Source: Lepas anatifera
Lineage: Eukaryota; Arthropoda; Thecostraca; Lepadidae
NCBI GenBank assembly: GCA_034440635.1
Contig: JAOTON010001361.1
Location: 1-64,000, forward strand
DNA: 64,000 bases
Direction: 5' to 3'
Shown: one piece after another, positions 35,095 through 45,577 of the stretch
How positions within the stretch are numbered: position 1 is the first letter of the stretch
Layout of the letters: each line of letters begins with the position of its first letter
Translations under genes and position numbers: made by a program
Notes under the pieces: generated by a model
Seen by the model: the letters and a program-made list of their open reading frames with translations, nothing else
Databases searched by the model: none
Told to the model about the DNA's origin: nothing

Positions 35095-36545
35095 GGGGCT
35101 ACAGAGAGATAGTGAGGCGCAGGGACGGCGGATTCCAGGGTGCAAGTGGTGCAGTTGCACCACTCGATTTTTTTTCAAGTGGTGCAAAAGTATCTTTTTG
35201 CACCCCTTGTTTTGCCTTTGTCCGGGGAGGCACCCCTCCCCAGCCTCAGCTGGCGCCCCCGGCCGGTCAGAGAAAATCAAGCCTAATTACCGCCTACCTG
35301 AAGAGGTAGGATCCTCTGTGAAAGATGTACATTTTCATATATGAATGGTGCCCCCTCACATCATAGTCGCGCCCTGGGCAGCAAAATGCGCCCCCCTTGA
35401 GTAAAGGCGCCCCTCTGGCTAGCATAGGCGCCCTTGGATAGCGTAGGCACTCTCCTGGAAGCCGAGGTGCCTCCGGAGAAGAGAAACGGCGCCCCTGGAT
35501 ATCACATGCGCCCCCTGGACAGCAAAAGGCGCCCTCCGCAGAGAATTGGCGCCCCTGGATAACATAGGCGCCCTTGGGTAGGTAAGGCGCCCCTGGAGAG
35601 TAGAGGTGCCCCCCTGGAGAGAAAAATACACCCCCCGGAGAACAACGGCGGCAGGGACAGCGGATTCCGCGGGACAGGGTCTGCAGTTGCACATCATGAA
35701 AAATGTTTGTGTGCTAAGTATCTTCTCGCACACCTGGTTTTGACCAGTCCGGAGAGGCACCTCCCCTCCCCACGGATTTGGGTGGCACCCCGGATTTGGC
35801 CGGCGCCCCCGGCCGGTCAGAGAAAATCATGCCTAATCACCACCTACCCAAAGAGGTAGGATCCTCTGTGAAAGACATTTTTATACATGAATGGCGCACC
35901 TTGACATCAAAGCTGCGCCCTGGAAAGCAAAAAGTTGCCCCCCTTGAGTAAAGGCGCCCTCTGGATAGCATAAGCGCCCTTGAAAAGCGTGGGCGCCTCC
36001 TGGACAGCTGAGGCGCCTCGGAAGACGAGAAACGGCGCCCCTAGATATCCCATGCGCCCCCTGGTTAGCACAGGCACCCTGGACAGCAAAAGGCACCCCT
36101 CCCCCCGCAGAGAAAAGGCACCCCTCTGGATAGCATAGGCGCCCTTGGAAACCCAAGGCGCCCCTAGACAGCAAGAGGCACCCCTGGATAGAAAAAGGCG
36201 CCCCCAGTAGAGGAATAACGACGCCCCTGGATAGCATGGGCGCCCTCTGGTTAGCACAGGCACCCCTGGACAGTAAAAGGCGCCCCCGCCCCTGAGTAAA
36301 GGATCTGGGCCTCTGGATAGCATAGGCGTCCCTGGATAGCGCACGCGCTTTCTGGACAGCAGAGGCGCCTCCGAAGAAGACAGAAGAACGGCGTCCCTGG
36401 ATATCATATGCGCCCCCCGGTTAGCACAGGCACCCCTAGATAGCAAAAGGCGCCCCCCCTCCCTCCCCCGCCGGAGAGAAAAGGCGCCCCCTCTGGAAAG
36501 AATAATCACCCATGGATAGGAATGGCACCCCCTGGAGAACAAAGC
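35095..36545. repeat. Two tandem copies of a GGCGCC-array element
   Basis: Two related copies start at about 35121 and 35653 (CAGGGACGGCGGATTCC / CAGGGACAGCGGATTCC), offset 532 bp. Each has a unique head, including CCGGCCGGTCAGAGAAAATC and GAGGTAGGATCCTCTGTGAA, then a degenerate array (35345-35650; 35885-36545) of about 20-22-bp units such as GGCGCCCCTGGATAGCATA. The second array is about twice as long. Minus-strand frames over the arrays are translated repeats. Confidence 0.8.
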
Positions 36546-36711
36546 AGAACATTTTTTATGGAACACTCAGTGGGATGTGGGGAGATTTTCTTGTGCTGGT
36601 TATTATAGTGTCTTCAGGGGATTAAACCCCCATTTGGAGGTGGCGTTAAAGATGCTGCCCAGGACTACGAGTTTTTTTCGACGGGAAAAGGCCAAACCAG
36701 GTTTGGAAAAG

Positions 36712-36961
36712 GCCAAATGGGTCAAATTTAATTTGCGCTAATTTTTTTCTAATTTCGTCCAGGTTCTTCCCAGTACGGCTGTTGGAGTCTGAGTCTCACT
36801 AAAGTCCTCAGGAGACTTGTCACGGAGACCCCGACCCTACCACCCGGACGAGCAACACCCACAATGAGGGGTTGATTTAGAAGCCAAAGCATGCTTCTCA
36901 GCAGCGGGCCGGAGCCCGACGCTCTACCAACTGAGCTACCGGGGCGCCAAATGGCCAAATA
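36712..36961 (-). mobile_element. tRNA-derived SINE (SINE-4) with flanking duplication
   Basis: On the minus strand the element starts GGCGCCCCGGTAGCTCAGTT, GGTAGAGCGTCGGGCTCCGG: a tRNA-like acceptor strand, D arm with A box TAGCTCAGTTGG and anticodon-arm-like hairpin. The B box is not recognisable, so the rest is SINE body or decayed. The tail reads GAAGAACCTGGACGAAATTA followed by A-rich sequence. Imperfect flanking repeats AAATGGGTCAAAT (36715-36727) and AAATGGCCAAAT (36950-36961) look like a target duplication. It is not an intact tRNA gene. Confidence 0.7.
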
Positions 36962-37315
36962 AATACCACAAAAGTCATATTTGAGGCTAAAACGATCACT
37001 ACCGGTTGTCATAAGCCCACAGAAAAAGAACAGCACTCTTGTATCACTGCAGTGAACAGTGCCCAGTATAAGACTAAATGTTGATAATTTGATATTGACT
37101 TGACGAAATAATCTTTTAGCACACTGCCCATTTCATAGGGAGCCAGGAGTGCCCTTCCAATCCTGCGTGGCCACCAAATAATTTTATCCACATAACAAAA
37201 AAATTTGTTAGTATCATCAATTACCTTGCCCGCACCAATCCCTGCTAACATTTGATATTTTCCTGCTTTTCCTGTGAATTGTTTGCTCTTGAACAGTGAC
37301 GGATCCATAGGAAGA

Positions 37316-37583
37316 TCCAGGATTGCCAATCGGAGGGGGCCACCTTCCCCTGGGGCGCCATCCGGAGCAGGGAGCGCCACTTTTGTCCGGAAAAAACCTA
37401 TCAGGTGGGCGTAAAATCCTATCGGTGAGCACCGATTTTCGCATCCTGGGGGAGGGTGGGAAGCACCATTTCAGGCGAGTGCCATCGACCTTTCAGGGTG
37501 CGCCGTGACCATTTCAGGGGGCGCCGAGGATCGATCGGGGAGGCTGCATCTGCCCCTCCTTTTGCCCCCTGGATCCGCGTATG
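37316..37583. mobile_element. CATAGG-ended MITE, copy 2
   Basis: Starts CATAGGAAGATCCAGGATTG and ends GGATCCGCGTATG; interior aligns by eye with 20016-20295. A further GGGCGGATCTAGAATTTTGG at 37583-37602 looks like the start of a related element immediately adjacent. Confidence 0.5.
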
Positions 37584-37602
37584 GGCGGATCTAGAATTTT
37601 GG

Positions 37603-38379
37603 TAAGTGGGGAGAAAGCAGAGTCTCAGAGCGAGCACTTCACCATCAACGTTTGACCCAAAGGGCGCCTATGGTATTCGGTTTTCGGTTGCCGTCATTTT
37701 TGTGGATCGTATTTTTAACAACGTTCTATCCCTCCCTCCCCCCAGCCATAACAGTTTGTACCAGGCAAGCAAGATGCCTATTTGGCGTGATATTTGAAAC
37801 GATGAATTGCTAAACAGTTCAGTCCATACTTTTTTCGGCACCTCTTAAAAAAACTGTAACTGCCACTGGGCCATGGAGAAATGCAAGACACTTGGGAACA
37901 TACAACAGCTGAACATAAAGGTACATATCTGAGGATTTTTCTATTTGTGATGAGGGGTTAAGTTTATTTTAATATCAAATATGATAAGCATCATTTTGCC
38001 TTTCCACGTGGCCACCATTCGTAAGATAATGGTGAGAGGACATTGAAAATAGTTGCAGGAGAATTGCCTTTGTCCGTGAAATTTCGAGAGGTGTTAAGAC
38101 AATTTTGGTAGCCATGTAATTGAATGTTGAAATAGATCATGGCAGGAATAGGCATGTGTGATTTGTGATAAATGGGGCCCACTAAAAATAAAAAGAAAAC
38201 AGTTTCAACGTGTCCAAGTACTATCTTGATAAATTTATAACTTTTTTCGTTTATTGACTGTGATTTGCGCGTTTAAGGATGATGTGCAGTGTTCAGATCG
38301 AAGTGAAAAGACCATTCAGATTGATAAAACAAGTATATTTTGTCACTGACCATCCCCTTGTACATTCCATCGTCTTCAG
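37603..38379. other. No gene seen
   Basis: No recognised feature. Confidence 0.35.
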
Positions 38380-38459
38380 GTCAAGTTCAGGACGCATCAT
38401 TTAAGAGAAGAAGTGAGCGTGCACTGTGCATGCCTAAATCGAGACACAGCCGCCCTCCC

Positions 38460-39400
38460 GATGGACAGACCGCGTGGAAATACGTCCTCGTCGCGTTTGA
38501 TTTCGCGCACGCGTACGACGTAGTGGACCACCACCTGCTACGCGTTCGCCTACTGGAGATGGGGCTGCCAAATTACACGATGGCCTGGATTTGGCAGTGG
38601 CTCCGGGACCGAAGAGTCAAAGTGGAACTAAATGGCGTGCTTTCCAGTGAGCGCATTTTCCGAACTGGCCTGCCGTAAGGAAGCTGTCTTATCGCCAATT
38701 TTATTTTTGTTATGGGCGGCTCGGCTGGTAGACGCACTCCGCGCGGTTCCCGGATGCTCCCCCTACACCATGTACGCCGATGATACGGCGGCTCCTCTGC
38801 ACGGGCAACAACATCCAAGTCGCCAAGGACCGGGCGCAGAAGCTGCCTGCTGGCACCCTCGCATGAAGTGGGCCCGACAGAACAAAATTGTAGTTTCAGG
38901 AGCCAAGATCCAATGACTGGTGATGTCCCGGTGGGTCAGAGACGCCGATCCTTTCAGTTTTCAGGTCGACGGGAAGTCTGTCACTGCCGGAGACACCCTA
39001 CGGCTTACTTGGCGTCACCATCGATCGGCTCCTCAACTTCCGGTCCACGCTGCTAAGAGACTGGCTGGGAGAAGGTCCACTCCTCCGCATCTCCTACCTA
39101 CGTCAACTGTCCGGCTGCAACTGGGGGGTTGCACGAACAGCGCCTCCGAACCATCGCTACTGGCTACGTGAGAGGAGCGATGGAGCCAAGCGGAGCGTCG
39201 CAGCGTGGCTCCACGCCACCACCGCCATTTCATGTCAAGCTGCTGGAACGCAAAAATAGAGCGTCAGCGCGTATCATCACAGGATGTACCCGCCCCATCC
39301 CCAGCCGAGGTAAGACTCCCCGTAGCGGCCAGAAGGAGGGTACTCGCGACCCGAATGCTGGTGAAAGTCCATGTGCTGCCGCCTGAAGACCCTCTGTGAA
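38460..39400 (+). pseudogene. LINE-D reverse transcriptase remnant
   Basis: Motif A VAFDFAHAYDVVDHHLL at about 38491-38541; then IWQWLRDRRVKVELNGV; motif B GLP followed by a TAA (38676-38678) where Gln is expected, then GS; after a frameshift LSPILFLLWAARLVDALR; motif C YADDTAA (YADD codons 38773-38784). Downstream thumb-like text (YLRQLSGCNWGVARTAPPNH, then ERQRVSSQDVPAPSP) is scattered over frames. The RT would prime at the nicked target DNA; this copy is inactive. Confidence 0.8.
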
Positions 39401-39649
39401 GACGTGCGGAGGCGACAGGCGCCCTCTCGACTCTCCTCGGTGACCAGTTGGCGGCAGGTGGACAGAGATGTGAGATCAAGCCACGCATCTCCCTCCCATC
39501 GAGTCTCTCCTTCCTCGACGTCTTCCACCGTGGGTAGCAGGAGAGTGAGTCACATTTCAACTAGACATGGGCCCACTGACATCGGGAGCGCCACCTGTCC
39601 GGAAGAAGCGAGTAGCTTCTCTTCAACCTTGCTTCCCTGACTCGATGTG

Positions 39650-39810
39650 CCACATGGGTGTGGACTGACGGGTCAGTGCACGGAGGGATGCATGAGCGGG
39701 GGAGCTGGGTCTTCATCGAGTCACCAGACGGAGCCCAGCATGAGCTCAGGCAACCAGTAGGCTCGTTCTCCTTGAGTTTTTCAGGCTGAGATGGTAGCCT
39801 CCAAACTGAC
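39650..39810 (+). pseudogene. LINE-D RNase H remnant
   Basis: VWTDGSVHGGMHERGSWVFI then FSLSFQAEMVAS gives the first catalytic Asp (TDGS, 39667-39669) and the Glu of the AEM motif. The rest of the domain is lost. Confidence 0.65.
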
Positions 39811-39990
39811 TGTGTCTTCCTACTGGACCACTCGTGCACACAGAAGATCCGGTCATCTTCGGCATGGCCCGCCAAGGTGATGACGCAAAAATATAGAAAT
39901 AAATGGCTTCAATGTCGGTAGATAAGACAGGGAATCGGTAAAAATCGCTAACTTCCTCGCCATGCTAGGATTAATTCAAAGGTGGCGCAG

Positions 39991-40165
39991 TGAATGAAGT
40001 GATGATGGAGGTGATGATGGATGTGATGATGGGCGTTATGATGGACGTGATGATGAATGTGATTATGGAAATGACTATGGAGGTGTGGTGGAGGATGTGG
40101 TAATGGAGGTGGATGATGGAGGTAGGAATGGAGGTCGTGATGGAGGTGTTGCGGACGTGATGAGC
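39991..40165 (+). repeat. GATGATGGAGGT-type degenerate repeat
   Basis: Nine- to twelve-base variants of GTGATGATGGAG over about 175 bp. Confidence 0.8.
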
Positions 40166-40723
40166 TGGAGCTTGTGATGAGGTGGTAGTCTGGTGTTGAA
40201 CATTATTATGTGAAGCAAATAAATATGTAAAGAACAAAAAAACTCCTCGCCATCAGCTTAGACACGTGGTCCAAACAGCAAAAATTGCGTACAGCTCCTG
40301 AAGCAAAAATGGATCCTTCGTAAGGCAAACTAGAAAACTTCTCAACATCGTCATCAACAAATGCACGCCCTGTTAGCCATTGTCACTTTTCTTTTGCAAC
40401 CATCTGTATAGAAACAGACGTGGGTTTCGAACGGCTCCACACGCAAGTTCATAAATTACTGGCACGTTGGTTCAGGAGGCAAATTTTTGCTTTGTTGGAT
40501 GTGGGTCTGTGTTCGTGTCCAAGCTGTCGAGATGAGGCTATGGGTTCAATAACCGCTGCTTCCATGTGGTTCTACGAGGCTGCTGTCGATACCAACCTGT
40601 GCCAGCCAGGCACAGACTCTCACTTCCCGGGTGACGGGTTGCAACACGCGAGCCACCTCTCTATCTGACAGAGGTAGGCGTCGCCTAAAAATGTTTGGCA
40701 TGTGGGGCATGTTGGTGACTGAT
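40166..40723. other. No gene seen
   Basis: Unassigned. Confidence 0.35.
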
Positions 40724-41187
40724 TTTAAAGGGAACGTGGCACCTTGGTAAAAATCCTGGAATTTTGTGTAATTAGGCGTACTTTTGCCGAAAATAATGAA
40801 ATTAATCATGATTTCTTTGAAAAATGTACAAGCTCAATATTTTGATTTTCTAAATACTCCTCTAGGAAAAGAAATAAATATCTGCCTGTGGATGATGTCA
40901 AGATCGAGAGCAACCACTACCTACTCCGAAACACTTCAAGGCTTCGATTGGCTGATGCTTTCATCGTGATGTCAGCATATGTCGTCACACCAGCAGCTCA
41001 CCAAAATGGCCGCTGCAAGAAATCCTACATGAGAAGTACATTTCCGGGTAGGTTTTAGCTTTTTTCTACGGAAATATCGAGTTCCAAGACAAATGATATA
41101 TAGAGCACCTGGTTTTCCGACTTGCTTCTACAACTTGGCTATATCAGTTAAAATCAAGTTCTAAAAGGTGCCACGGCTTCCCTTAAA
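40724..41187 (-). mobile_element. Family-1 TTAA MITE, copy C
   Basis: Inverted relative to copies A, B and D. Ends TTTAAAGGGAACGTGGCACC and GGTGCCACGGCTTCCCTTAA. Contains CCTAGAGGAG- and TGACG-type blocks in the family order (here reverse-complemented), including TGTCGTCACACC near the centre. Full length, 464 bp. Confidence 0.85.
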
Positions 41188-42959
41188 TGGTTTAATGCAA
41201 AGCGAGTATCTTACTGCGTATTTGTAGCGGTATTTCATTAATTTCCACTATCATGCTTTCATTATGGGTGAAGCTTGGAACGCCCCTGTTACTATTCTGA
41301 TAGCATGATGATTGACATATCGGTAATCTTTTTCGCGGACTTCGCGAGCGCGGCCTCATGCACAATAAAGCCGTACTTGGACTTCTGAACGAATAAGTGA
41401 TCTATATAGCATAAGACGCTTATAACGTAGCGTATAATGATGAGCGTATAACGTGCGTATAATCGTATATATAGGCGATACGCGTATAACGTGTATAGCA
41501 TGAGAAACATTTCTCTATCCGCACCGTATCTCATTCTCGTCAACACTTTCAGTATTTTCAGCGTATCGAAACATTTTTTGCGGAAACTAATTCAGGTGTG
41601 GCACATACGGAAAGTTTATTTATGTGTGAACCCGATAAATCTGGTTTCTGCTCCAACGTCGATCGGATTTCAGGGAATTTACAACATCGAGCATTCAGTC
41701 TCAATGTCTATTATAGAACTTTGTCTTTGAACTTGAAATTTCAGTCCGTTGCACCATGATCCATTACTGCAATGTGTCAAGGTCAAGCTGCCCCGGCCGC
41801 CTCTGCGCAGCTGCCAGTAGTGGAAAAGACGCTGTCACCCATATTGTAAACTCTTCCAACGAAAAGCACATGCCGTATGTTTTGCGGGAAGTGTCTGCAA
41901 TTTCATTGGTCATAACTGCAAACAAGGATATGAAAATCGCAGAATCCCTGGGGCTATGCCACTCTGTTTGCTGATAACGAATCCGATAAAGCGATTGAGT
42001 TTTTCAAAGCGAAATCTAAATACCTATTTTTCGGAATATTAGGAGATAAACCACCCCAAGTGGCCCTACGCCTGCGAGTCCAAAGAGTTTCTGGGGAGAA
42101 CGCCCTGATAGCAGATGTGGCGCCCCCAAGGGTTGATGGCGCCCCCTGGGGAGGAAGGCGCCCTCTCCCAGAAAAGTCTTGCACCACTTCGAAAATCAAC
42201 TATGCCGTCTCTGGTGAGGCGTTCGTGGGTGTGATTGTATTTTTATAACTACCACTCCATATGCTGAAGCTGTGATTGATGCCTCCACGTGAACCATCGA
42301 GGATCTGCAAAGGTGAAACTTAAGATAACGGCTGAAAATACAAACTGTGACAATTAGTAGCTGAAAAAGATAATGATTCTCATGGTAAGTGGAAGGTCTC
42401 GTTCGGTGTTCAGTCGTGCTTCGGTGTCTGAGAAAATCATAGGCTAGTGTGTGTGTATTTGTGTTTTAGGGCGCTTTCAGCAACTGGGCTATACGCGCCA
42501 AAAAAATTTCGTAATTTCAAAAATCAATATTTCAATAATTTCAAAAATCATAGGCTGATTTTATGGACTCGGAGTAGGAGAAGTGAAGACAAGGAATGAT
42601 GTGTTTTGTTACACATAGCACCCCGTCTGCGTTCCTTCCCCTTTATTTCGCCGCTCAGCTATTGTTAGTGCGAGAGCTCCTACAATAGGCTGAGCGACTT
42701 TGTTTGAGACTTTGTTTGAGACTTCTGTTCTTGTGCACCACCAGGCAGCGTTAGTGAATACAGTTGTGAAGAAGTATTTCCTGTTTGACCGGTATTTTGC
42801 ACGATTATCGGAGGAGGCCGTACTACAAATCCAGTGTCTGCTGCCCACAGCTAAGAATAAACATTGCAGATCTAAATTTGTTTCTTTGATGCCATTGTAA
42901 TAAAGATTTTGTCCGAAATCTTCATTTGATGCAAGAATGCTTAGTTGCGTCACGAAATG
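41188..42959. other. No gene seen
   Basis: Includes a small CGTATAACGT repeat cluster (41420-41500). A 66-codon plus frame (42700-42900) ends just before AATAAAG, but no homology is recognised. GGCGCC-type words recur at 42115-42175. Confidence 0.35.
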
Positions 42960-43034
42960 AATTAACACCCAGCGTCAGCGTCGCGAAGTGAATTCAACAT
43001 CGGATGTGTGCATGCGCATTACAGATCGAAACTT

Positions 43035-43460
43035 AAATGGGATGTCTGTTTCAAAAAACGGACCAAACATGGGATGTCACAGTGGTGAAACTGATCCAAC
43101 ATGGGGTGTCATTGTCACGAAACGTACCAAATGTGGGGCGTAACCGTGAAGAAACCGACCCAACATTAGGTGTCATTGTCACGGAACGGATCCAACATTG
43201 GGTGTCAGCGTCACGAAACTGATCCAACATAAGGTGTCAGCGTCACGAAACTGATCCCACTTGGGGTGAGAGGGTCTCGAAACCGATACTGCATGGGGTG
43301 TCACTGCCATAAAGCAAATATTATTTGGGGTGCCAATGCCATGAAGCAAACCTTAATTGGGGTGTCAAGGACACAAAGAAAGTCAGCAGAAAGTGCTGCA
43401 CTGCTTTTGATCCAGCATGGGGTGCCATCATCGCAATGCAAAACTCGTAGAAGGTGTTAG
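43035..43460 (+). repeat. 32-bp GGGTGTC minisatellite
   Basis: Roughly 13 degenerate units of about 32 bp built on GATCCAACATGGGGTGTC and GTCACGAAAC. Frames through it are not coding. Confidence 0.8.
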
Positions 43461-43554
43461 CCTTCACGATGAAGCCATAGTGGAGTGTCGGGGAATATAG
43501 TGAATCCAGGCTGGGGTGTTGAAGTCGTCAACTAATGGGGGGTATCTAAAAATC

Positions 43555-43890
43555 TGACACCCTTCACAGGTGTAGAGCACTATAACGGGTGTCGGTTCTA
43601 CACCCTTGGAAGAAATAAACACTCTTTAATGGTGTCTGAAACTTAATGAGGGTGTCATTTCTCGTCCAAACATGACTTGGGTGGTCATCGACACCTCCAA
43701 AAGATGTTGAATACCATGCAAGGGTGTTTGTTTTACACTCATAGATGACATCTTTTTGAACCGTAAAAACACACGACACCTTACACCTCCCAATGGTGTG
43801 GTTTTATTGCCCATTACACCTATACAGGGTAGCGTTTTTGACACGACACCTACACCCGACACAGGTGTTTTTATTTTTCTCAGTGAAGGA
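43555..43890 (-). mobile_element. ACACC/GGTGT-rich element with CACTGAGAAAAAT end
   Basis: Dense alternating ACACC and GGTGT words. On the minus strand the end reads CACTGAGAAAAATAAAAACA followed by CC, very like CACAGAGAAAAATTTACACC at 61881-61900, which starts another repeat. Probably a non-autonomous element end; superfamily unknown. Confidence 0.45.
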
Positions 43891-44073
43891 TTAACACTTG
43901 AACGGCGTTGGTCGAAGAAAGAGACCCGAAGAAAAATCGATAATGTTATGCAGCTTCTGTCAGGCTTTTGAGCCAAGTGTCACTTTGCTGTGGTCGATGA
44001 TTGATTATTTCACCGGCGAACTCAGCGCTCTTGAATGATATTTCAACATTCCTGAACATGGGATACCAAAAAA

Positions 44074-44649
44074 TTGGGAGACGGTGGCACTCGACAGGCT
44101 ATGCTCAGTGAGTTAGCTACCTCACCCCCTCCCCCATCTCTGCCCGTCGCCAGGATGACTGACTGGCACGGTGATTCCAGGCCTCGACGCCTATCCTGCG
44201 GTCACCGGATCAGGTCCTCCCACCTAACCATGGTCCTCCCGCCCCAGACTTTACCGCTCGCTCTGCCACCGCGCCCGCTCAGGCCATGTCACATCCCGCC
44301 CCAGACTTTACTGCACGCTCTGCCACCGCGCCCGCTCAGGTCATGTCACCTCCCACCCCAGACTTTACCGCTCGCTCTGCCACCGCGCCCGCTCAGGCCA
44401 TTTCACATCCCACCCCAGGCTTTACCGCTCGCTCTGCCACCGCGCCCGCTCAGGTCATGTCACCTCCCGCCCCAGACTTTACCGCTGGCTCTGCCACCGC
44501 GCCCGCTCAGGTCATGTCACCTCCCACCCCAGACTTTACCGCTGGCTCTGCCACCGCGCCCGCTCAGGCCAAGTCACCTCCCGCCCGGCACTGAGGTTGG
44601 TCCTGACACTGAGCTGACTCAGTCCATGTCACCTCCCGCCCAGCACTAA
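44074..44649 (+). repeat. 57-bp tandem repeat inside an open frame
   Basis: Six units of 57 bp (19 codons), starting at 44241, 44298, 44355, 44412, 44469 and 44526, with key word CTCTGCCACCGCGCCCGCTC. A 191-codon frame and a second 102-codon frame both stay open because the period is a multiple of three; translated units are proline/alanine-rich (for example PDFTARSATAPAQ). It could be a repetitive protein fragment, but no signal peptide, homology or splice evidence supports that. Confidence 0.7.
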
Positions 44650-44689
44650 GATCATGTCACGGAGTTCATGACTAAATCCTATTCCCAGT

Positions 44690-44763
44690 TCGCCAAGGGC
44701 CTTTGCTGAGGGCCCTTATGGCCCCTAACCAGATATATTGTGAAAAGCAAGAAAAAAAATCTG
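44690..44763 (+). repeat. Dispersed repeat, copy related to 22585-22700
   Basis: GAGGGCCCTTATGGCCCC and TATTGTGAAAAGCAAGAAAA parallel the other copy; it stops where the LINE-C target duplication begins. Confidence 0.45.
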
Positions 44764-44772
44764 TGATAAAGA
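44764..44772. repeat. LINE-C target-site duplication (3' side)
   Basis: TGATAAAGA, identical to 46453-46461 on the other side. Confidence 0.85.
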
Positions 44773-45054
44773 CTTACTTACTTACTTACTTATGGCTTTT
44801 TATTAGGCGTTCTGTGCATAGCACCTTTGCCCGCCTCTAAAGGAGTGTGTGGGAGAATTTTAGAATTTAGTGTGAGGGCAAGCTGCGTTAGTCTGTTAAA
44901 GCAATGGGAGTTATTTCAAGTAATGGGTTGCAAGATGTTTTAGCTTGCAAATGGACGGTCGTGGCAATGGCATAGCCATGCCAAGGGAGGTCTTTTAATA
45001 AGTTTAGACCCGCAGAGTGCGAAGGTTATTTCTGTGGTTGAAGACCTTATAAAT

Positions 45055-45117
45055 TTAGAGTTTGAAATTTAGAATTTGAAATTTAGAATTTGGAATTTAG
45101 AATTTGGAATTTAGAAT
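45055..45117. repeat. TTTAGAATTTGGAA repeat in LINE-C 3' UTR
   Basis: About 4-5 degenerate units of ~14 bp. Confidence 0.75.
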
Positions 45118-45577
45118 TTTGTGTGTCAGCTATTGATGTCCGCTTGTACACGTTACTCGAAAACCTCCGTTAACTCAATAATTTCGTATTTTAGAAAGTG
45201 CGCTAAACACCTGGCCAGGGTGCCGCGAATTTACCCTGCAACCCGGAGGTGAAGTTGCAGCTCCCCTCTTCGGCTGGGCAGCCGCCGCAGGAGAAAGAAG
45301 TGTGAGAGGATAGTTAGATTGTTAGTAAGAGTATAGGTGTGGTTAGTATAGACCCGCAGTGAAAGGTATCACTGCGGTGAAGAAATCTAACCTATCTAAC
45401 CTAACCTGATTTCAAAGTTAGCCTAACATAACCTATCCTTAGCCTACAATGAACCATTTAAAGGTTACAAAACTATTGCTTAAATTTCGCAGTGGATCAT
45501 CTATGATTGGAAAATAGGCAAGTCCTACTTTGGGGGTGCACCATGCACCCTCCATCATATATACTGGGAGGGGTGAT

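Larger units (their letters stand above)
38380..39880 (+). mobile_element. RT plus RNase H LINE remnant (LINE-D)
   Basis: A degraded plus-strand copy of a LINE whose ORF2 ends with an RNase H domain, an arrangement of the I/R1/Ingi/LOA-type clades. The copy switches frame several times and lacks a recognisable endonuclease upstream, so it is 5'-truncated or eroded. GC content and CpG density are higher than the surroundings. A GATGAT-rich repeat begins about 110 bp downstream and may mark the 3' end. Confidence 0.8.

Noticed and set aside
35294..36566. Gly/Arg-rich minus-strand proteins up to 219 codons
   Set aside because: They are translated GGCGCC arrays.
36712..36961. Genuine tRNA gene on the minus strand
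   Set aside because: The D arm looks good, but no T arm/B box or acceptor 3' strand follows at tRNA distance, and it has SINE body, tail and flanking duplication.
42700..42900. Terminal exon followed by AATAAAG
   Set aside because: A 66-codon frame and a common hexamer are not enough; no acceptor site or homology was recognised.
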